Origin: Lepidostoma basale
Taxonomy: Eukaryota > Arthropoda > Insecta > Trichoptera > Lepidostomatidae
Length of the DNA stretch: 64,000 nt
NCBI GenBank assembly: GCA_022606425.2
Contig: JAHDVF020000240.1
Span: forward strand, 372,001 to 436,000
Direction of reading: 5' to 3'
The notes under the pieces are model-generated. The model made no database searches. It was given only the letters and a program-made list of their open reading frames with translations, and had not been told where the DNA came from. The translations under genes were made by a program, and so were the position numbers. Of the stretch, positions 33,620 through 43,299 are shown piece after piece (the first letter of the stretch is position 1; every line of letters starts with the position of its first letter).

Positions 33620-34107
33620 TGCCCTAATGTATGGAATCAAAGCATGGAACTGGCAGAAGAAGGATGAAAGCAGAATAAATGCGGTAGAGATGAGGTCCCT
33701 AAGATGTATGTGTGGTAGAACGATATACGACTGAATCTCAAATGCTGATATAAGAAAGGAATGTAGAGCGGAAGAAGGTATTATGAACAAAATTATGAAA
33801 GGATCGCTGCGATGGTTTGGACATATGGAACGCATGGATGGAGAAAGAACGGTTAAGAAAGTATGCGTTAATGATGTAAATGGAGTACGGAGTCGAGGCA
33901 GACTGAGAAAAACATGGCATGACCAAATTAATCAAATTTTAAAGATTGGTCATGTTAGAAGTCGGAGGAATCGACGTGCGTGTATGACTCGTAAAAATGT
34001 GGAGGAAGCTAGAGAGGTTTGCCAGGATAGAGCAGTGTGGCGGTCCATTCTCTCTGCCTACCCCTGCGGTGAAACGGCGTGATGGTTTGTTTGATTGTTT
34101 GTTTGCC
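33620..34107 (+). mobile_element. GETA LINE 3' fragment, low divergence
   Basis: ALMYGIKAWNWQKKDESRIN, NKIMKGSLRWFGHMERMDGE, RTVKKVCVNDVNGVRSRGRL, RKTWHDQINQILKIGHVRSR and AVWRSILSAYPCGETA. One stop after TIYD (33732) breaks it. The tail is (TTTG)n rather than (TTAG)n. Confidence 0.88.
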
Positions 34108-34109
34108 TT

Positions 34110-34175
34110 TTCAGGCTACCCTGACGTCGGCGATCACTATAGAGAATGATTTCTTGCCACTGTTATATCCTGAAA
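34110..34175 (-). mobile_element. Small LINE tail fragment
   Basis: CTTTTCAGGCTACCCTGACG through TGATTTCTTGCC resembles the 3' end of 18635-19175. Too short to classify firmly. Confidence 0.4.
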
Positions 34176-34533
34176 TATGTTACTAATCCAGTAACATATT
34201 TCAAGTAAACAGGTTTCAAGTTGCCTTCCCCAAGATTTTTTTAGGGTTTACCTGCCCTTAGCTTGTGGGTTTCGATATTGATGGTAAGGTCGATCACATT
34301 ACCTGGGACTCGCGGGACCACGAGGACCATTCTAGGACGCCAGGGTCTCGGACTTACTGGAAGTCTTGCTGTTTTCATGCAAAATGACACCACATTTTAT
34401 ACGTACATACCTTCCAGCAGAGTATAATATATTTCTATTTTCTTTTTCTTACACTTTGAATATATTATTTACAACACTGATATTAAAAAAATTAAATTAT
34501 TTAGACATGTTTCGGACAAACAGTCCTTGCTCA

Positions 34534-34770
34534 TCTTTCTATTTTGGTAAAACAAGGCGTAATTTTAAAATAAGAATAAAAGAGCACATAAGATGTCTCT
34601 CTAATAATAATTTTTCTGAATTTGCTAACCACCTCATAGAAAAATATAATTAATTTAATAAAGATATTGGCGTTGAAATTTTGCATGTTAATAAAAGAAA
34701 TATAACTTTGAGCAATCTCGAAATTTTAGATTAAAAACAAAGAAAATATTATAAATAATCAAATAAATTT
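34534..34770 (+). pseudogene. GIY-YIG endonuclease fragment, Penelope-like
   Basis: Plus frame FYFGKTRRNFKIRIKEHIRC and LSNNNFSEFANHLIEKYN, stop, then FNKDIGVEILHVNKRNITLS and NLEILD. The YxGKTxRxFKxRxKEH block, the HL/EK segment and the following LE match the second half of the GIY-YIG domain at the C-end of Penelope-like proteins. The GIY half and the RT are missing. Stops at ~34651, 34732 and 34759. Confidence 0.8.
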
Positions 34771-34977
34771 AACGTCAAGTAAAATCTTTGATTTATTTCC
34801 TTTGTTGTAAGTAATTAACTGAACCCCAATAAGAACTTTAAATTATTATTTTAAATTGAATCGTAATATTTGTTATAACAAAAGCATAAACGTTCCAAAA
34901 TAAATCATCTTTATAACATCTGTCAGATCATGTAAACAACAAAAACTTTAAAATATTTTTATACATATGTATATTTA

Positions 34978-35008
34978 CTGAAGGAGGACTGCTTGTCCGA
35001 AACATGTC
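34978..35008 (+). ncRNA. Hammerhead ribozyme motif, epsilon family
   Basis: CTGAAGG (A9 changed to G), A, stem II GGAC-TGCTT-GTCC, GAAAC, palindrome ACATGT, C. The opposite arm (34504-34534) has two core changes. Likely weak or dead, but the fold is clear. Confidence 0.6.
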
Positions 35009-35091
35009 TATATAATTTTATTTTCTTATTATAATATCAGTGTTGTATATAAAAAGTGTATAAAAAGAAAAATAGAAATAAACCATCATAA

Positions 35092-35655
35092 CAACACAAA
35101 GTATGGCGTATGTAGAAAAAATAGTATAATATATTCCACGTGACACTTCCAGTCATTCGCTTCGCTTTAAATAATTTAGTTAACTTAACATGATGACGCA
35201 AAAAAAACACAAAATTCGGAGGATTCTTAGAACTGAAATAATTTAATTAAAACATGTTAGTTAGTAATTAATAGCGAATCTGACATCAAAATCTTTTTTC
35301 TGGAAGCCGAACGTTTTCACCCATGCATGATATACGAGTATGTATCCACATTTACATAATGCAATATGTATGTAAATATTCCATTCAGCCAATTGTATGA
35401 AATGCTTTGATCACATGACCTGAATGCATAGTCAAGAACAGAACCCGCATTCAGCGCTGTCTGTTAGATAGGTTGATAGTATAATACATAGTTTACGTAT
35501 TATCCTAGGAACACATATATAATAACTTTATTTGTTCGGAAATTTTGGGTTAAAATGTATCTCCTTTCAAAGATTATAGCTATATTGCACAACCTCAACA
35601 TTTATCGTATATTAAGTATTAAGTACCTACTCATGTGTGCCCGGTTACTTACTCT
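35092..35655. other. No recognisable feature
   Basis: AT-rich; no domain or repeat match seen. Confidence 0.4.
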
Positions 35656-35659
35656 TTTT

Positions 35660-36170
35660 TTGTCATCTTTCTTATTATTCTTCTTACTCAGCCTATTCCC
35701 GCCCACTCCTGGAAAAACGCCTCCTCCATACGCTTCCATGTCACTCTGTCATGTGCAGACTGCATCCAGATTATTCCGCCATGTCTGTTCAGATCATCCT
35801 TCTACCGTAGTTGCGGACACCCTGCCCTACTCTTTACCGTCCACAGTCTCCAAGTCAGCAATCTTCTTGTCCATTTTTCATCTGAGCTTCTGGCTACGTG
35901 ACCTGCCCATTGCCATTTTAGAGTCGCCACCCGGTGGATGATGTCACTGACCTTTGTTTTTTATCTCACCTTATCGTTTCTGACTCTGTCTCTTAGGCTT
36001 ATTCCTACCATGGCTCTTTCCGTGGCTCTTTATGTCACTCATTGTTTCTTGGCACTTTGTTTGGATAATGTTACAGTTTCAAGACCATAACTACCAACTG
36101 GTAGATTTTTGTCACATATCGAAGATATAATACTTTCCTCATTGGCAGAACGATATGATCGCCAACTTCA
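35660..36170 (-). mobile_element. LINE C-terminal fragment (EEAFFQEW type)
   Basis: Minus frames: SLRDRVRNDKVR, TKVSDIIHRVATLKWQWAGH, VARSSDEKWTRRLLTW, QSAHDRVTWKRMEEAF and FQEWAGIG. Related to 48800-49172 and to the tails in 51795-52310. Confidence 0.8.
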
Positions 36171-36336
36171 GGAAAACACGACACTATAGTAATAAGAAGA
36201 AGTGAATTAAAATTAAAACTGTGTCATTAATTAGTAGTGCTCCCTATTGCAAATCATGACCATTTTAGGAACGGGTGGTTTGAATGTATCAAAGTAAAAA
36301 GTCACATTTTAATACTTATTTTCTTGACATTTTACC

Positions 36337-36610
36337 ATGGAACGCTATACGCTTCAACATGCGTTGAAATTGTTAAAATATATTATCAAAATCAGTGCTC
36401 TTTTCCCCAATTTATGGCATTTATGGCCATCCTGCAGAGTTGACAATACGTCGTTCAATGCATAAATTTGAGACTCTTGTGGCTTAAACTAGATAATACG
36501 GATACCGAAAACATATAATTCCAACAGTGCAGTGTTACGTAGCACACAGCGTATGCCACGATGAACATTCTGCACGAGCGATTAAAAATGGGGTTATTGA
36601 AAGACCCTGT
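36337..36610 (+). pseudogene. Mariner-like transposase, internally deleted
   Basis: ATG at 36337 opens MERYTLQH, then a frameshift to VEIVKIYYQNQCSF and ELTIRRSMHKFETL (HTH region). The frame jumps to LDNTDTENI, stop, FQQCSVT, stop, HTAYATMNILHER, the second-aspartate region where the usual QQDGA is altered to QQCSV. Ends not found. Confidence 0.7.
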
Positions 36611-36614
36611 AAAA

Positions 36615-37160
36615 ATTATCCATAATAGTAAGTACTTAAAATATATAGGTGCATAAATATGTTGATATTCAGTATTTTGAATTTCTTGACTAACTGTTCT
36701 TATTCACGGCAGTTCGAATATTGATAAAGTACCTAATTTGTTCCTGTACACTACCAATCTATTTCAGTAGATTAACGGTTATATCTTTTTACAAAAATAA
36801 ATTACCGCAGTGTTACATATGGTGTGAATCTCTTAACTGTAATTATTCCAATAAAAAGCTTTTTAGATGTCTGCATAGTTATGTAGGTATAATTGCATTC
36901 TAGCATACGAAAACCAGACAGAGTGAAATCAGATTAAAGTCATGATCGGTAATGGTAAACATTACTTAAACTCTAAAGCCGTACGAGTAATTACAGGTCG
37001 GATAAGATGCATAAATCTTTATAAAGTAATCGTCATCACGGAAAACATGCAAGCATATTATTTTATTTGATAAGATATCCATTAGTAATCAATTCATTTA
37101 TTAAACGTAGTTACAAAGAGAGTTAATTTAGTAAAATATTGAGAAGATTTAAAAGATTAG
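36615..37160. other. No recognisable feature
   Basis: AT-rich; nothing supported. Confidence 0.4.
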
Positions 37161-37164
37161 ATTT

Positions 37165-37382
37165 AAAAACTGTTAAATTAAAAAAACTTTGTTTTATGTA
37201 TCACAATTGTATTTTTATTTTTCACGACAGCTATTTTGTCAACTTATATTAACATCGTCAGGTGTATTCACTTCCAAACAACTGATGATGTCGACATAGG
37301 TTGTTGAAACAGCTGTCGCGAAAAATAAAAATACAACTGTGATACACAAAACAACGTTTTATTAATTTAAGAGTTTATAATG
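37165..37382. repeat. HHR palindrome, alpha family
   Basis: Arms of ~95 bp (37165-37261 and 37282-37382) are inverted copies carrying TGTGATACA and TTTTATTTTTC. The minus motif 37226-37261 has AAAAT in place of GAAAC. The plus motif is better kept. Confidence 0.8.
37282..37317 (+). ncRNA. Hammerhead ribozyme motif, alpha family
   Basis: CTGATGA, extra T, stem II GTCGAC-ATAG-GTTGTT (two G-U pairs, one mismatch), GAAAC, stem III palindrome ACAGCTGT, GTC. The flanks TGTATTCAC and GCGAAAAATA resemble 3538-3574. Confidence 0.65.
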
Positions 37383-37549
37383 TTGAAGTATCAAAGTATT
37401 TCGGCCAAAACAATGAACTTTAGACTTTATTATCAGGGTAAGAAATCGAAGAGAAATTATCGAAATTCTTATCGCCGATTTCATATTATAAAAAATTCAA
37501 ATCATTATAATCTGTGTACATACACCTTTATATAAATAATTTAGAATAC

Positions 37550-37681
37550 TTACTAACTAACTAACCATCACGCCGTCTCCACGAAGGAGTAGGCAGAAGG
37601 AATGGACTGCCACACTTTTCTTTCCTGACATATTTCTCTCGCTTCCTCAACATTAATACATCGTGTCATGCACGCGCGTTG
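37550..37681 (-). mobile_element. GETA LINE 3' end with target duplication
   Basis: 132 bp from the (CTAA)n tail to GCGCGTTG. Flanked by the 11-bp repeat ATTTAGAATAC (37539-37549 and 37682-37692). Confidence 0.88.
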
Positions 37682-37745
37682 ATTTAGAATACAATTATAG
37701 AGTTTTAATATCAATCATAACTTAAAATCAAATGTGACTTAAAGT

Positions 37746-37903
37746 CCGCCATGTGAGGAGTCAGAGAAATCGACGCGCGTGCATGACACGATGTATGAAT
37801 GTTGAGGAAGCGAGAGAAATATGTCAGGAAAGAAAGGTGTGGCAGTCCATTCTTTCTGCCTACCCCTTCGGGGAGACGGCGTGATGGTTAGTTAGTTAGT
37901 TCA
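37746..37903 (+). mobile_element. GETA LINE 3' end, opposite orientation
   Basis: From GCCATGTGAGGAGTCAGAGA to YPFGETA and (TTAG)n. A possible imperfect target duplication ACTTAAAGT/ACTTAAACT flanks it. It forms an inverted pair with 37550-37681 across 65 bp. Confidence 0.85.
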
Positions 37904-38204
37904 TAACTTAAACTTAAATTTAAAAATTAGTGTCATACAAATAATAATAATTATCAAAATCATTGCATTGTACCGGTCAGCACATTTATAAATATATTTT
38001 ATTTTTACAACAGTTTTTTTTTTGACATCACAATTGTTTTTAATAAACCAGTAAAACTCTCTTAATTATTATTATTTCAGAATATCTCTAAAAAATGTCT
38101 TCTGATCCACTTTCATTCCTTAGGCATTCAATCATCTTCACACCTATCTTATATTGTTTTTAACGTCGTTCTATCTTGGGCTTAGATTTTAGTTTATCAA
38201 AGAG

Positions 38205-38535
38205 ATGTCTTGATTATTATCAAGCTAGTATTGGCATATAGTTCTGAGTTATAGACAATGAAACTTAAACAACAACTTAGAATCCACTGGTTTGAGAGTT
38301 GAATCCCAAGAATTATCCTAGAACCCAGACCTGGTAAAGCAACGGGAACTTGGAGGAATATGTGCGTTCAAGAGATCTGCACCATGAACCACCAGCTCCC
38401 TATAACAAGCATCATGAAAACCAGTCATCTCGTATGGATTGCCATGTATGCCGAGCCGGAAAGACCAACGAAATCATGAGAAAGGCTTCTAGGAAAGCCT
38501 AGGCATCACCTAATGGATAAGATTCTATCTAATTT
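38205..38535 (+). mobile_element. LINE C-terminal fragment (GKPR type)
   Basis: Reads VLAYSSEL, IPRIILEPRPGKATGTW, SIMKTSHLVWIAMYAEPERP and LLGKPRHHLMD with stops. The pattern RLxWxxHxAxxEPxRPxxxxxxGKP is a LINE post-RT region distinct from the other groups here. Confidence 0.6.
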
Positions 38536-38696
38536 TATTACAGGGACCGGTGGGATTAAAGGGCACAACTTGGAATAATACCATTAAGAAAGATAAAACT
38601 TTTCAAGAGTTGTACAACCAGGAATGAAGTACAACAAGGTTGACTTGACTGTTAAAGATTACAAGATTTTTACAATTAATAACAGAAATATTCCAA

Positions 38697-38971
38697 AAGT
38701 ATACGTTAAGACGACTCCGTACTCCATTTATATCATTAAAGTATACGTTAATGATGTAAATAAAGTACGGAGTCGAGGCAGACCGAGGAAAACATGGCAT
38801 GACCAAATTAATCAAATTTTAAAGGTTGTTCATGTTAGAAGTCGGAAGAATCGACGTGCGTGTATGACTCGCTGTAAGAATGTGGAGGAAGCTAGAGAGG
38901 TGTGCCAGGATAGAGTAGTGTGGTGGTCCATTCTCTCTGCCTATCCCTACGGGGAAACGGCTAAAAATTGA
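38697..38971 (+). mobile_element. GETA LINE 3' fragment with 5' snapback
   Basis: DVNKVRSRGRPRKTWHDQIN, QILKVVHVRSRKNRRACMTR and VVWWSILSAYPYGETA, open to a stop. At the 5' end 38710-38776 is an inverted repeat (GACTCCGTACTCC against GGAGTC-type arms) made of the element's own first codons. There is no (TTAG) tail. Confidence 0.8.
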
Positions 38972-39335
38972 ACAGAAACACACAAGGTGGGGCATAGGGC
39001 TGCAAGGACAATAAATAAAATGATATTTTACGAGTATGTTATAGTTATAAACTACACATTTTTTATTTAACGGTTATATACGCTAAAAAAAACCTCTGTT
39101 CTTTTTTTTCTCAAAACGATACCATTCTATCAGCATTCATTTGTTGCAGCCTTGTTTTTGTAAACTCTCTCACACATCGTTAATTCCTTCTTTCTTCCTT
39201 TGGCTTCTATCGATCTCCTTTTCGCTCATTATGGTGCCAATCATTTTGTTGATGGACTTCCACCATTCACTGCTCTTCAGCATGCCTCCACGGTTAAATT
39301 TACTAGATTGATCACGTTGAAATAAATAAATCATT

Positions 39336-39870
39336 ATTTTTTTTTAGTTAGAAAGTTTAAATCCTGGGATTGATTTGCAGCAATTTCTTCTATTCTTCTC
39401 TTCCATTCTTCCCTGTCTTGTGCGGCTCTTTTGAAATCTGCATATGATGAGCAGCGCACGCCCACCAACAGGTCCTCCAGGTACTCTCGGCGTGGGCGTC
39501 CCCTAGAGTTTGTCCCCTCGATCATACCCTCCATTATGGCATGCAAGAGACCTTCTTGACGTATTACATAGCCGATCCATCTTGCACGCCTTTCGGACAA
39601 GGTCCTGAGCAGGTGCCTTCCTCCTTCGATTCCTTGAAGAACTTCCTCATTCGTGATGTGGTCTCTCCAGAAAATTCCTAATAGCCTTCTATAGGACTCT
39701 AGTCTCCGCTTATTTCTTTCGGATAGGCACCATGTCTCGCAGCCGTACGTCAAGATACTCCATACATAGGTCTTGATGAGGAGTATTCTCAGTTTTAGGT
39801 CTATATTATTTGATTCTATTATTTTCGACCTTTTATTAAATGCAAGCCTTGCCTGATGTATACGGCTTTT
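39336..39870 (-). mobile_element. LINE C-terminal fragment, long open frame
   Basis: A clean 139-residue minus frame: TYGCETWCLSERNKRRLESY, RRLLGIFWRDHITNEEVL, RRARWIGYVIRQEGLLHAIM, NSRGRPRREYLEDLL and AQDREEWKRRIEEIAANQSQ. Its upstream homologous region (NKRSKIIESNNIDLKLRILL) extends it to ~39870. A LINE C-terminus of low decay. Confidence 0.85.
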
Positions 39871-39871
39871 T

Positions 39872-40635
39872 TATAAACCAGAAATTAAGCTTCTAGATAA
39901 AAGCATTTCAACTTCTCTGGATGACTATCGAATTTAACGAGCTGTCTTTGTGATATATGTGTCTAATAATACAATGTTTCTACAATAGTCACGGTGCAGG
40001 CTCTGCAATCTTCTGCCGTGAAATACGAAATGCTCAATGAGATGCTGTTCATTTCCAAGAACAGTAATCGCGGCATACGGCGAATGAGACCTCTGTTGGT
40101 TTGTCTGTATTGTGTATATTTTCGTATGTGTAATTACCTAATTACCCATGCGAGTAAGTATATTTTGAGTAATGCAGGCACCTCGGTACCGGACCTGGGG
40201 AATTATCGAGCATTATTTTAAATAGTTACATCCAATTTATTACGTTATGTAAGAAGAATTAAGTGTTATGGTGCTTCTGAGTGAGTGGCAGGTTAAAAAA
40301 TATATTGTAAAATTTGGCCATATTGTGTTTATTTCGTAAGATGGATTAATAGACATAAAAGTCAGGTTAATAAATATGGATAGATGCCGTTACTACACAT
40401 TACATAAGTTCGTATACGTATTAAATAATTACTATTGTTAATGATTAAACTTTTTTAACATCTTCACACTGAAAATAATCGAGTATTTGATATACGAGTA
40501 CTTTACTACAAAATAACAATTAATCGATAGTTTACTACAAAATAACCATCAATAATAAATATATATTCTTTTATATTCGTATGAAGCAATTAGTTGTGTT
40601 GTGGTATTATTATAAATAATTTTAAAACAACTTAA
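39872..40635. other. No recognisable feature
   Basis: A 75-residue plus frame (39994-40221) is not recognised. Confidence 0.35.
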
Positions 40636-40639
40636 TTAA

Positions 40640-40812
40640 TACGAATGGAAACGTCAGTTTTTTAGAAGTTTTATTATATTTTATGGGAATGACACGTTTT
40701 GCCCTTTTAAGGCTGCTAAAAATATAATATAATACTTCTAGAAAACTGACGTTTACATTCGTATTAATTATTTAATATGGAGTTTATCATCATTGTTCAA
40801 GAAACAATAAAT
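40640..40812. repeat. HHR palindrome (gamma), centre deleted
   Basis: Left arm with minus remnant 40691-40720 (GACACGTTTT, CCTTTTAAGG). Right arm TTCTAGAAAACTGACGTTTA and the flank TATGGAGTTTATCATCATTG. The second motif is lost. Confidence 0.6.
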
Positions 40813-40816
40813 GAAA

Positions 40817-41030
40817 ACACCTTATTTACACCACTTTATTTTGTCATACCAACCGGTTTCGCTCTCGCCGGAGCTCAGTGGGGTCAGGGTTACAAAACAA
40901 ACTAGAATAGAAACAAAACAAAAAAGTTCTAGATTCTTTGTAACCCTAACGAAGCTCTGGTGGGAGCGAAACCGATTGGTTTGACAAAACTAAAGTGGTG
41001 GAAAAATAATTAAAAGCGTTTTAAAAATAT
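40817..41030. repeat. Zeta HHR palindrome
   Basis: Minus motif 40851-40878 (CTGA, GCTC-CGGCGA-GAGC, GAAAC, ACCGGT, T; NGA missing). Plus motif 40946-40977 (CTAACGA, A, GCTC-TGGTGG-GAGC, GAAAC, CG, ATT). The outer arms ACACCACTTTATTTTGTCAT pair with their complement. Confidence 0.6.
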
Positions 41031-41054
41031 TTTTACTAATTTATTTCCTATATT

Positions 41055-41290
41055 TATTTCGACCGGTTTCAGCAGCTCATTGCAGGATAACAAAAATGCT
41101 CGTCATAACAAATTATTTATCGTCTCCTCTGCGAAAGTTGGCAATCATTAGGGCTATTTGCAATCTGCTGACTGCGGCCCTGAACAGAGATGTGGTGCTA
41201 CTTCTGAAACATTTTCTTAAATTGTGCAACCAAGAGATTCTTCTCAGACCTGGTCCTCTTCTTCCTGATACTTCTCCCTAAATTATCAGT
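41055..41290 (-). mobile_element. LINE C-terminus (ANFRR type) beside a zeta arm
   Basis: 41098-41290 minus: GRRGPGLRRISWLHNLRKCF, RSSTTSLFRAAVSRLQIALM, IANFRRGDDK-stop, an intact LINE C-end. To the left, 41061-41085 carries GAAACCGGTC and a GCTGC stem of the zeta type. Confidence 0.7.
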
Positions 41291-41414
41291 TGTTGGAGTT
41301 GTTATTTTTCTCCTTTTATTACGTGACCAAATTATTGCAGTTTCCTTACACTGTCGAGCAATTCCAGATGCTTTTTCGTATGTTGGAGAACAATCTCACT
41401 GCAAACTCTCCAAG

Positions 41415-41525
41415 TTATTTAAAGTATTTTTTATTAACTGTTAAATTAAAAACAGTTTTTTTAATTTAACAGTTAAAACTGTTAAAATATCAAAGTGTTT
41501 CCGCCAAAGCAATGGATTATATAAA
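41415..41525. repeat. Remnant arms of an alpha HHR repeat
   Basis: TTAACTGTTAAATTAAAAAC and its complement, then AAAGTGTTTCCGCCAAAGCA, match the outer arms of 37165-37420 and 44700-44880. No ribozyme core remains. Confidence 0.55.
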
Positions 41526-41529
41526 AGAA

Positions 41530-42185
41530 TTTTTTATATATCAGAAGTTCAAATGAGTGTATTTTCAATCAATTAATATGTAGAATTCAACTAAATATGC
41601 AAAAAAAAGCAGACCCAAAGGCGACCAAAAAAATATGAAAGTAGCTCTCCACTTTTCAAGAAAGATCTTGACGCAGAGAGACCAAAAGGCCTAAACCAAG
41701 AAGATGAAGAAAAAAATTACAGTATTACGCATGATAATTGTAAATCAAACTTAAATGTAATGTAGAAACTTCCCAGAACATTTACGTACAAGTGCACATC
41801 CATACTCGGCAAATGACAATTTAATTTTTACTCACAATATTATACAATGGTAACTTTAGCATTTTAACATACTGCGCACACAAAAGATGTCGTGTTTCCT
41901 TTGTTTATCTTTGCATTTAAATCCGCTCCGTGTAACTTCAGTTTGCATTGAAGCCAGTTTCACGTACTCACAATATAGGCACACCTCCCTATGTGCACAA
42001 TAAATTTTTAAAGAAAAATTTCCATTCCTGTAGATGATGTTATCGTGTCTAGCATTAGAAAAAAAAACAAGATTTACATTCAGATTTGATAAATTAATAA
42101 TTATTTTTCAATGTATCCATACCTTATGTAATATTTCTCAATATGTTATTTCTCTAGAAATTGTATCACATAATACAATCCAATA
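41530..42185. other. No recognisable feature
   Basis: AT-rich, nothing supported. Confidence 0.4.
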
Positions 42186-42189
42186 ATAT

Positions 42190-42668
42190 TATTAATTCAT
42201 TCATTCATTTCTCGGCGCTACATCCCGGTGTGGGACTTGGCCTCCTCCACAACGGTCCTCCACTGACTTCTGTCTCTGGTCGTCTTTCTCCATTCCCCAG
42301 CTCCTTCCATTTTCTCCCAATCTTCTTCCACGCAATCCGCCCATCTTTTCCTCGGTCTTCCTCTTGGTCTCTTTTCGCGATCTGGATATAATTTGTGGTA
42401 TTCTACCCTCTGGCATTCTTTCCACATGACCAGCCCACCGTAGGCGTTGAGACCTACAGAATCTCACTACTGTTTCCTGGTTAATTGGTTATTCAAGTTC
42501 AAGGTTTCTTTTAATTTTGTAAGTCCCATTCTCCAGCGTGGGTCCAAAAAATTTTCTCAGTATTTTCCTTTCAAAAACTGCCAGCCTGCCTTTCTCTCTC
42601 TCTGCGTTAGAGACCATGTCTCACAGCCGTAGGTGACTACCGGTCTTATGATAGTTTTAAATATATTA
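42190..42668 (-). mobile_element. LINE C-terminal fragment (CVEEDWEKM type)
   Basis: Minus: FKTIIRPVVTYGCETWSLTQ, AGHVERMPEGRIPQ-like, RPRGRPRKRWADCVEEDWEK, TTRDRSQWRTVVEEAKSHTG. Frameshifts in the middle. 3' end CATTCATTCATT at 42197. Confidence 0.8.
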
Positions 42669-42740
42669 AAAGTTTGTATCCAATAATATTATTATTATTG
42701 CAAAAATATGTATTGCAAAAAAAGATAATTTAGTAGATAA

Positions 42741-42900
42741 TCGGGTGATGGTCTAGAGGCAGAACTTTTGGCTCTGATCCAGGGGACTTGGGTTCAAGCC
42801 CGGACACGACCTAATTCCTTCTTCATAATAATGAGCTATTATCAGCTCAAATTGAAGATTGTTAAATAAATTATAATGCCAGTGGTGTATTTTTTTAAGT
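42741..42900 (+). repeat. tRNA-like sequence, possible second SINE family
   Basis: GGTGATGGTCTAGAGGCAGA resembles an A box and GGTTCAAGCCC at 42791 a B box, with fitting spacing. The acceptor ends do not pair, so it is not a tRNA gene. Only one copy was seen. Confidence 0.4.
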
Positions 42901-43060
42901 AAGATGCCAGGTATGTTTAATATTTTTAAAAAAATACCTTTTCTTTTATGTTTCAATCCTTGGGATTAGTTTACAGCAAAATCTATTAACATTGTTTTTG
43001 CTAGTGAATAGGATCCCACTTAGGCCTTAACGTGATAATTTTTCGCTTCCCGTTTATTTT

Positions 43061-43299
43061 TTCACGTTTTTGTAAACAACAGGTTATTTGAACCTATTTA
43101 CTGTTTAAATATAACTTTTTAGCCATTGATTCTCATGACCTGTGATAGGTAGCTAGTCTGTCACCATTGTTATTGTCACGCGAATTCTACCAGATCAAAG
43201 ATAGCGTGTGCCTTTTTTCACACTCTCATCGCCGGGAATCGCACCCGGAACCTTCGGCATGGCAGTCATGGCAGTTGCCACTCTGGCACGAAATCGTCC
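43061..43299 (-). mobile_element. SINE, A-tail type, diverged
   Basis: The A tail (GGTT...AACCTGTTGTTTACA), body and head (CGTGCCAGAGTGGCAACTGC, B box GGTGCGATTCC) are all recognisable on the minus strand. Many substitutions; older than 410-659. Confidence 0.8.

Larger units (their letters stand above)
34425..35090. mobile_element. PLE-derived element: HHR arms around GIY-YIG
   Basis: Inverted arms 34425-34534 and 34978-35090 share ATTTCTATTTTCTTTTTCTT and its complement. Each carries an epsilon hammerhead motif facing outward. A PLE-type endonuclease remnant follows the left arm. The half palindrome ACATCTGTCAGATCATGTAA at ~34917 is shared with 56905-57235. Confidence 0.75.

Noticed and set aside
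34366..34653. Functional endonuclease gene with this start
   Set aside because: The N-terminal part is translated HHR arm, and the GIY-YIG half domain is followed by three stops. It is a remnant.
37550..37903. Facing GETA tails as one double-sided priming event
   Set aside because: The left piece has its own 11-bp target duplication, so it is a separate insertion.
42741..42812. tRNA gene with B box GGTTCAAGCCC
   Set aside because: The 5' TCGGGTG has no complement at the 3' side and no clear anticodon arm was found. Kept only as tRNA-like.
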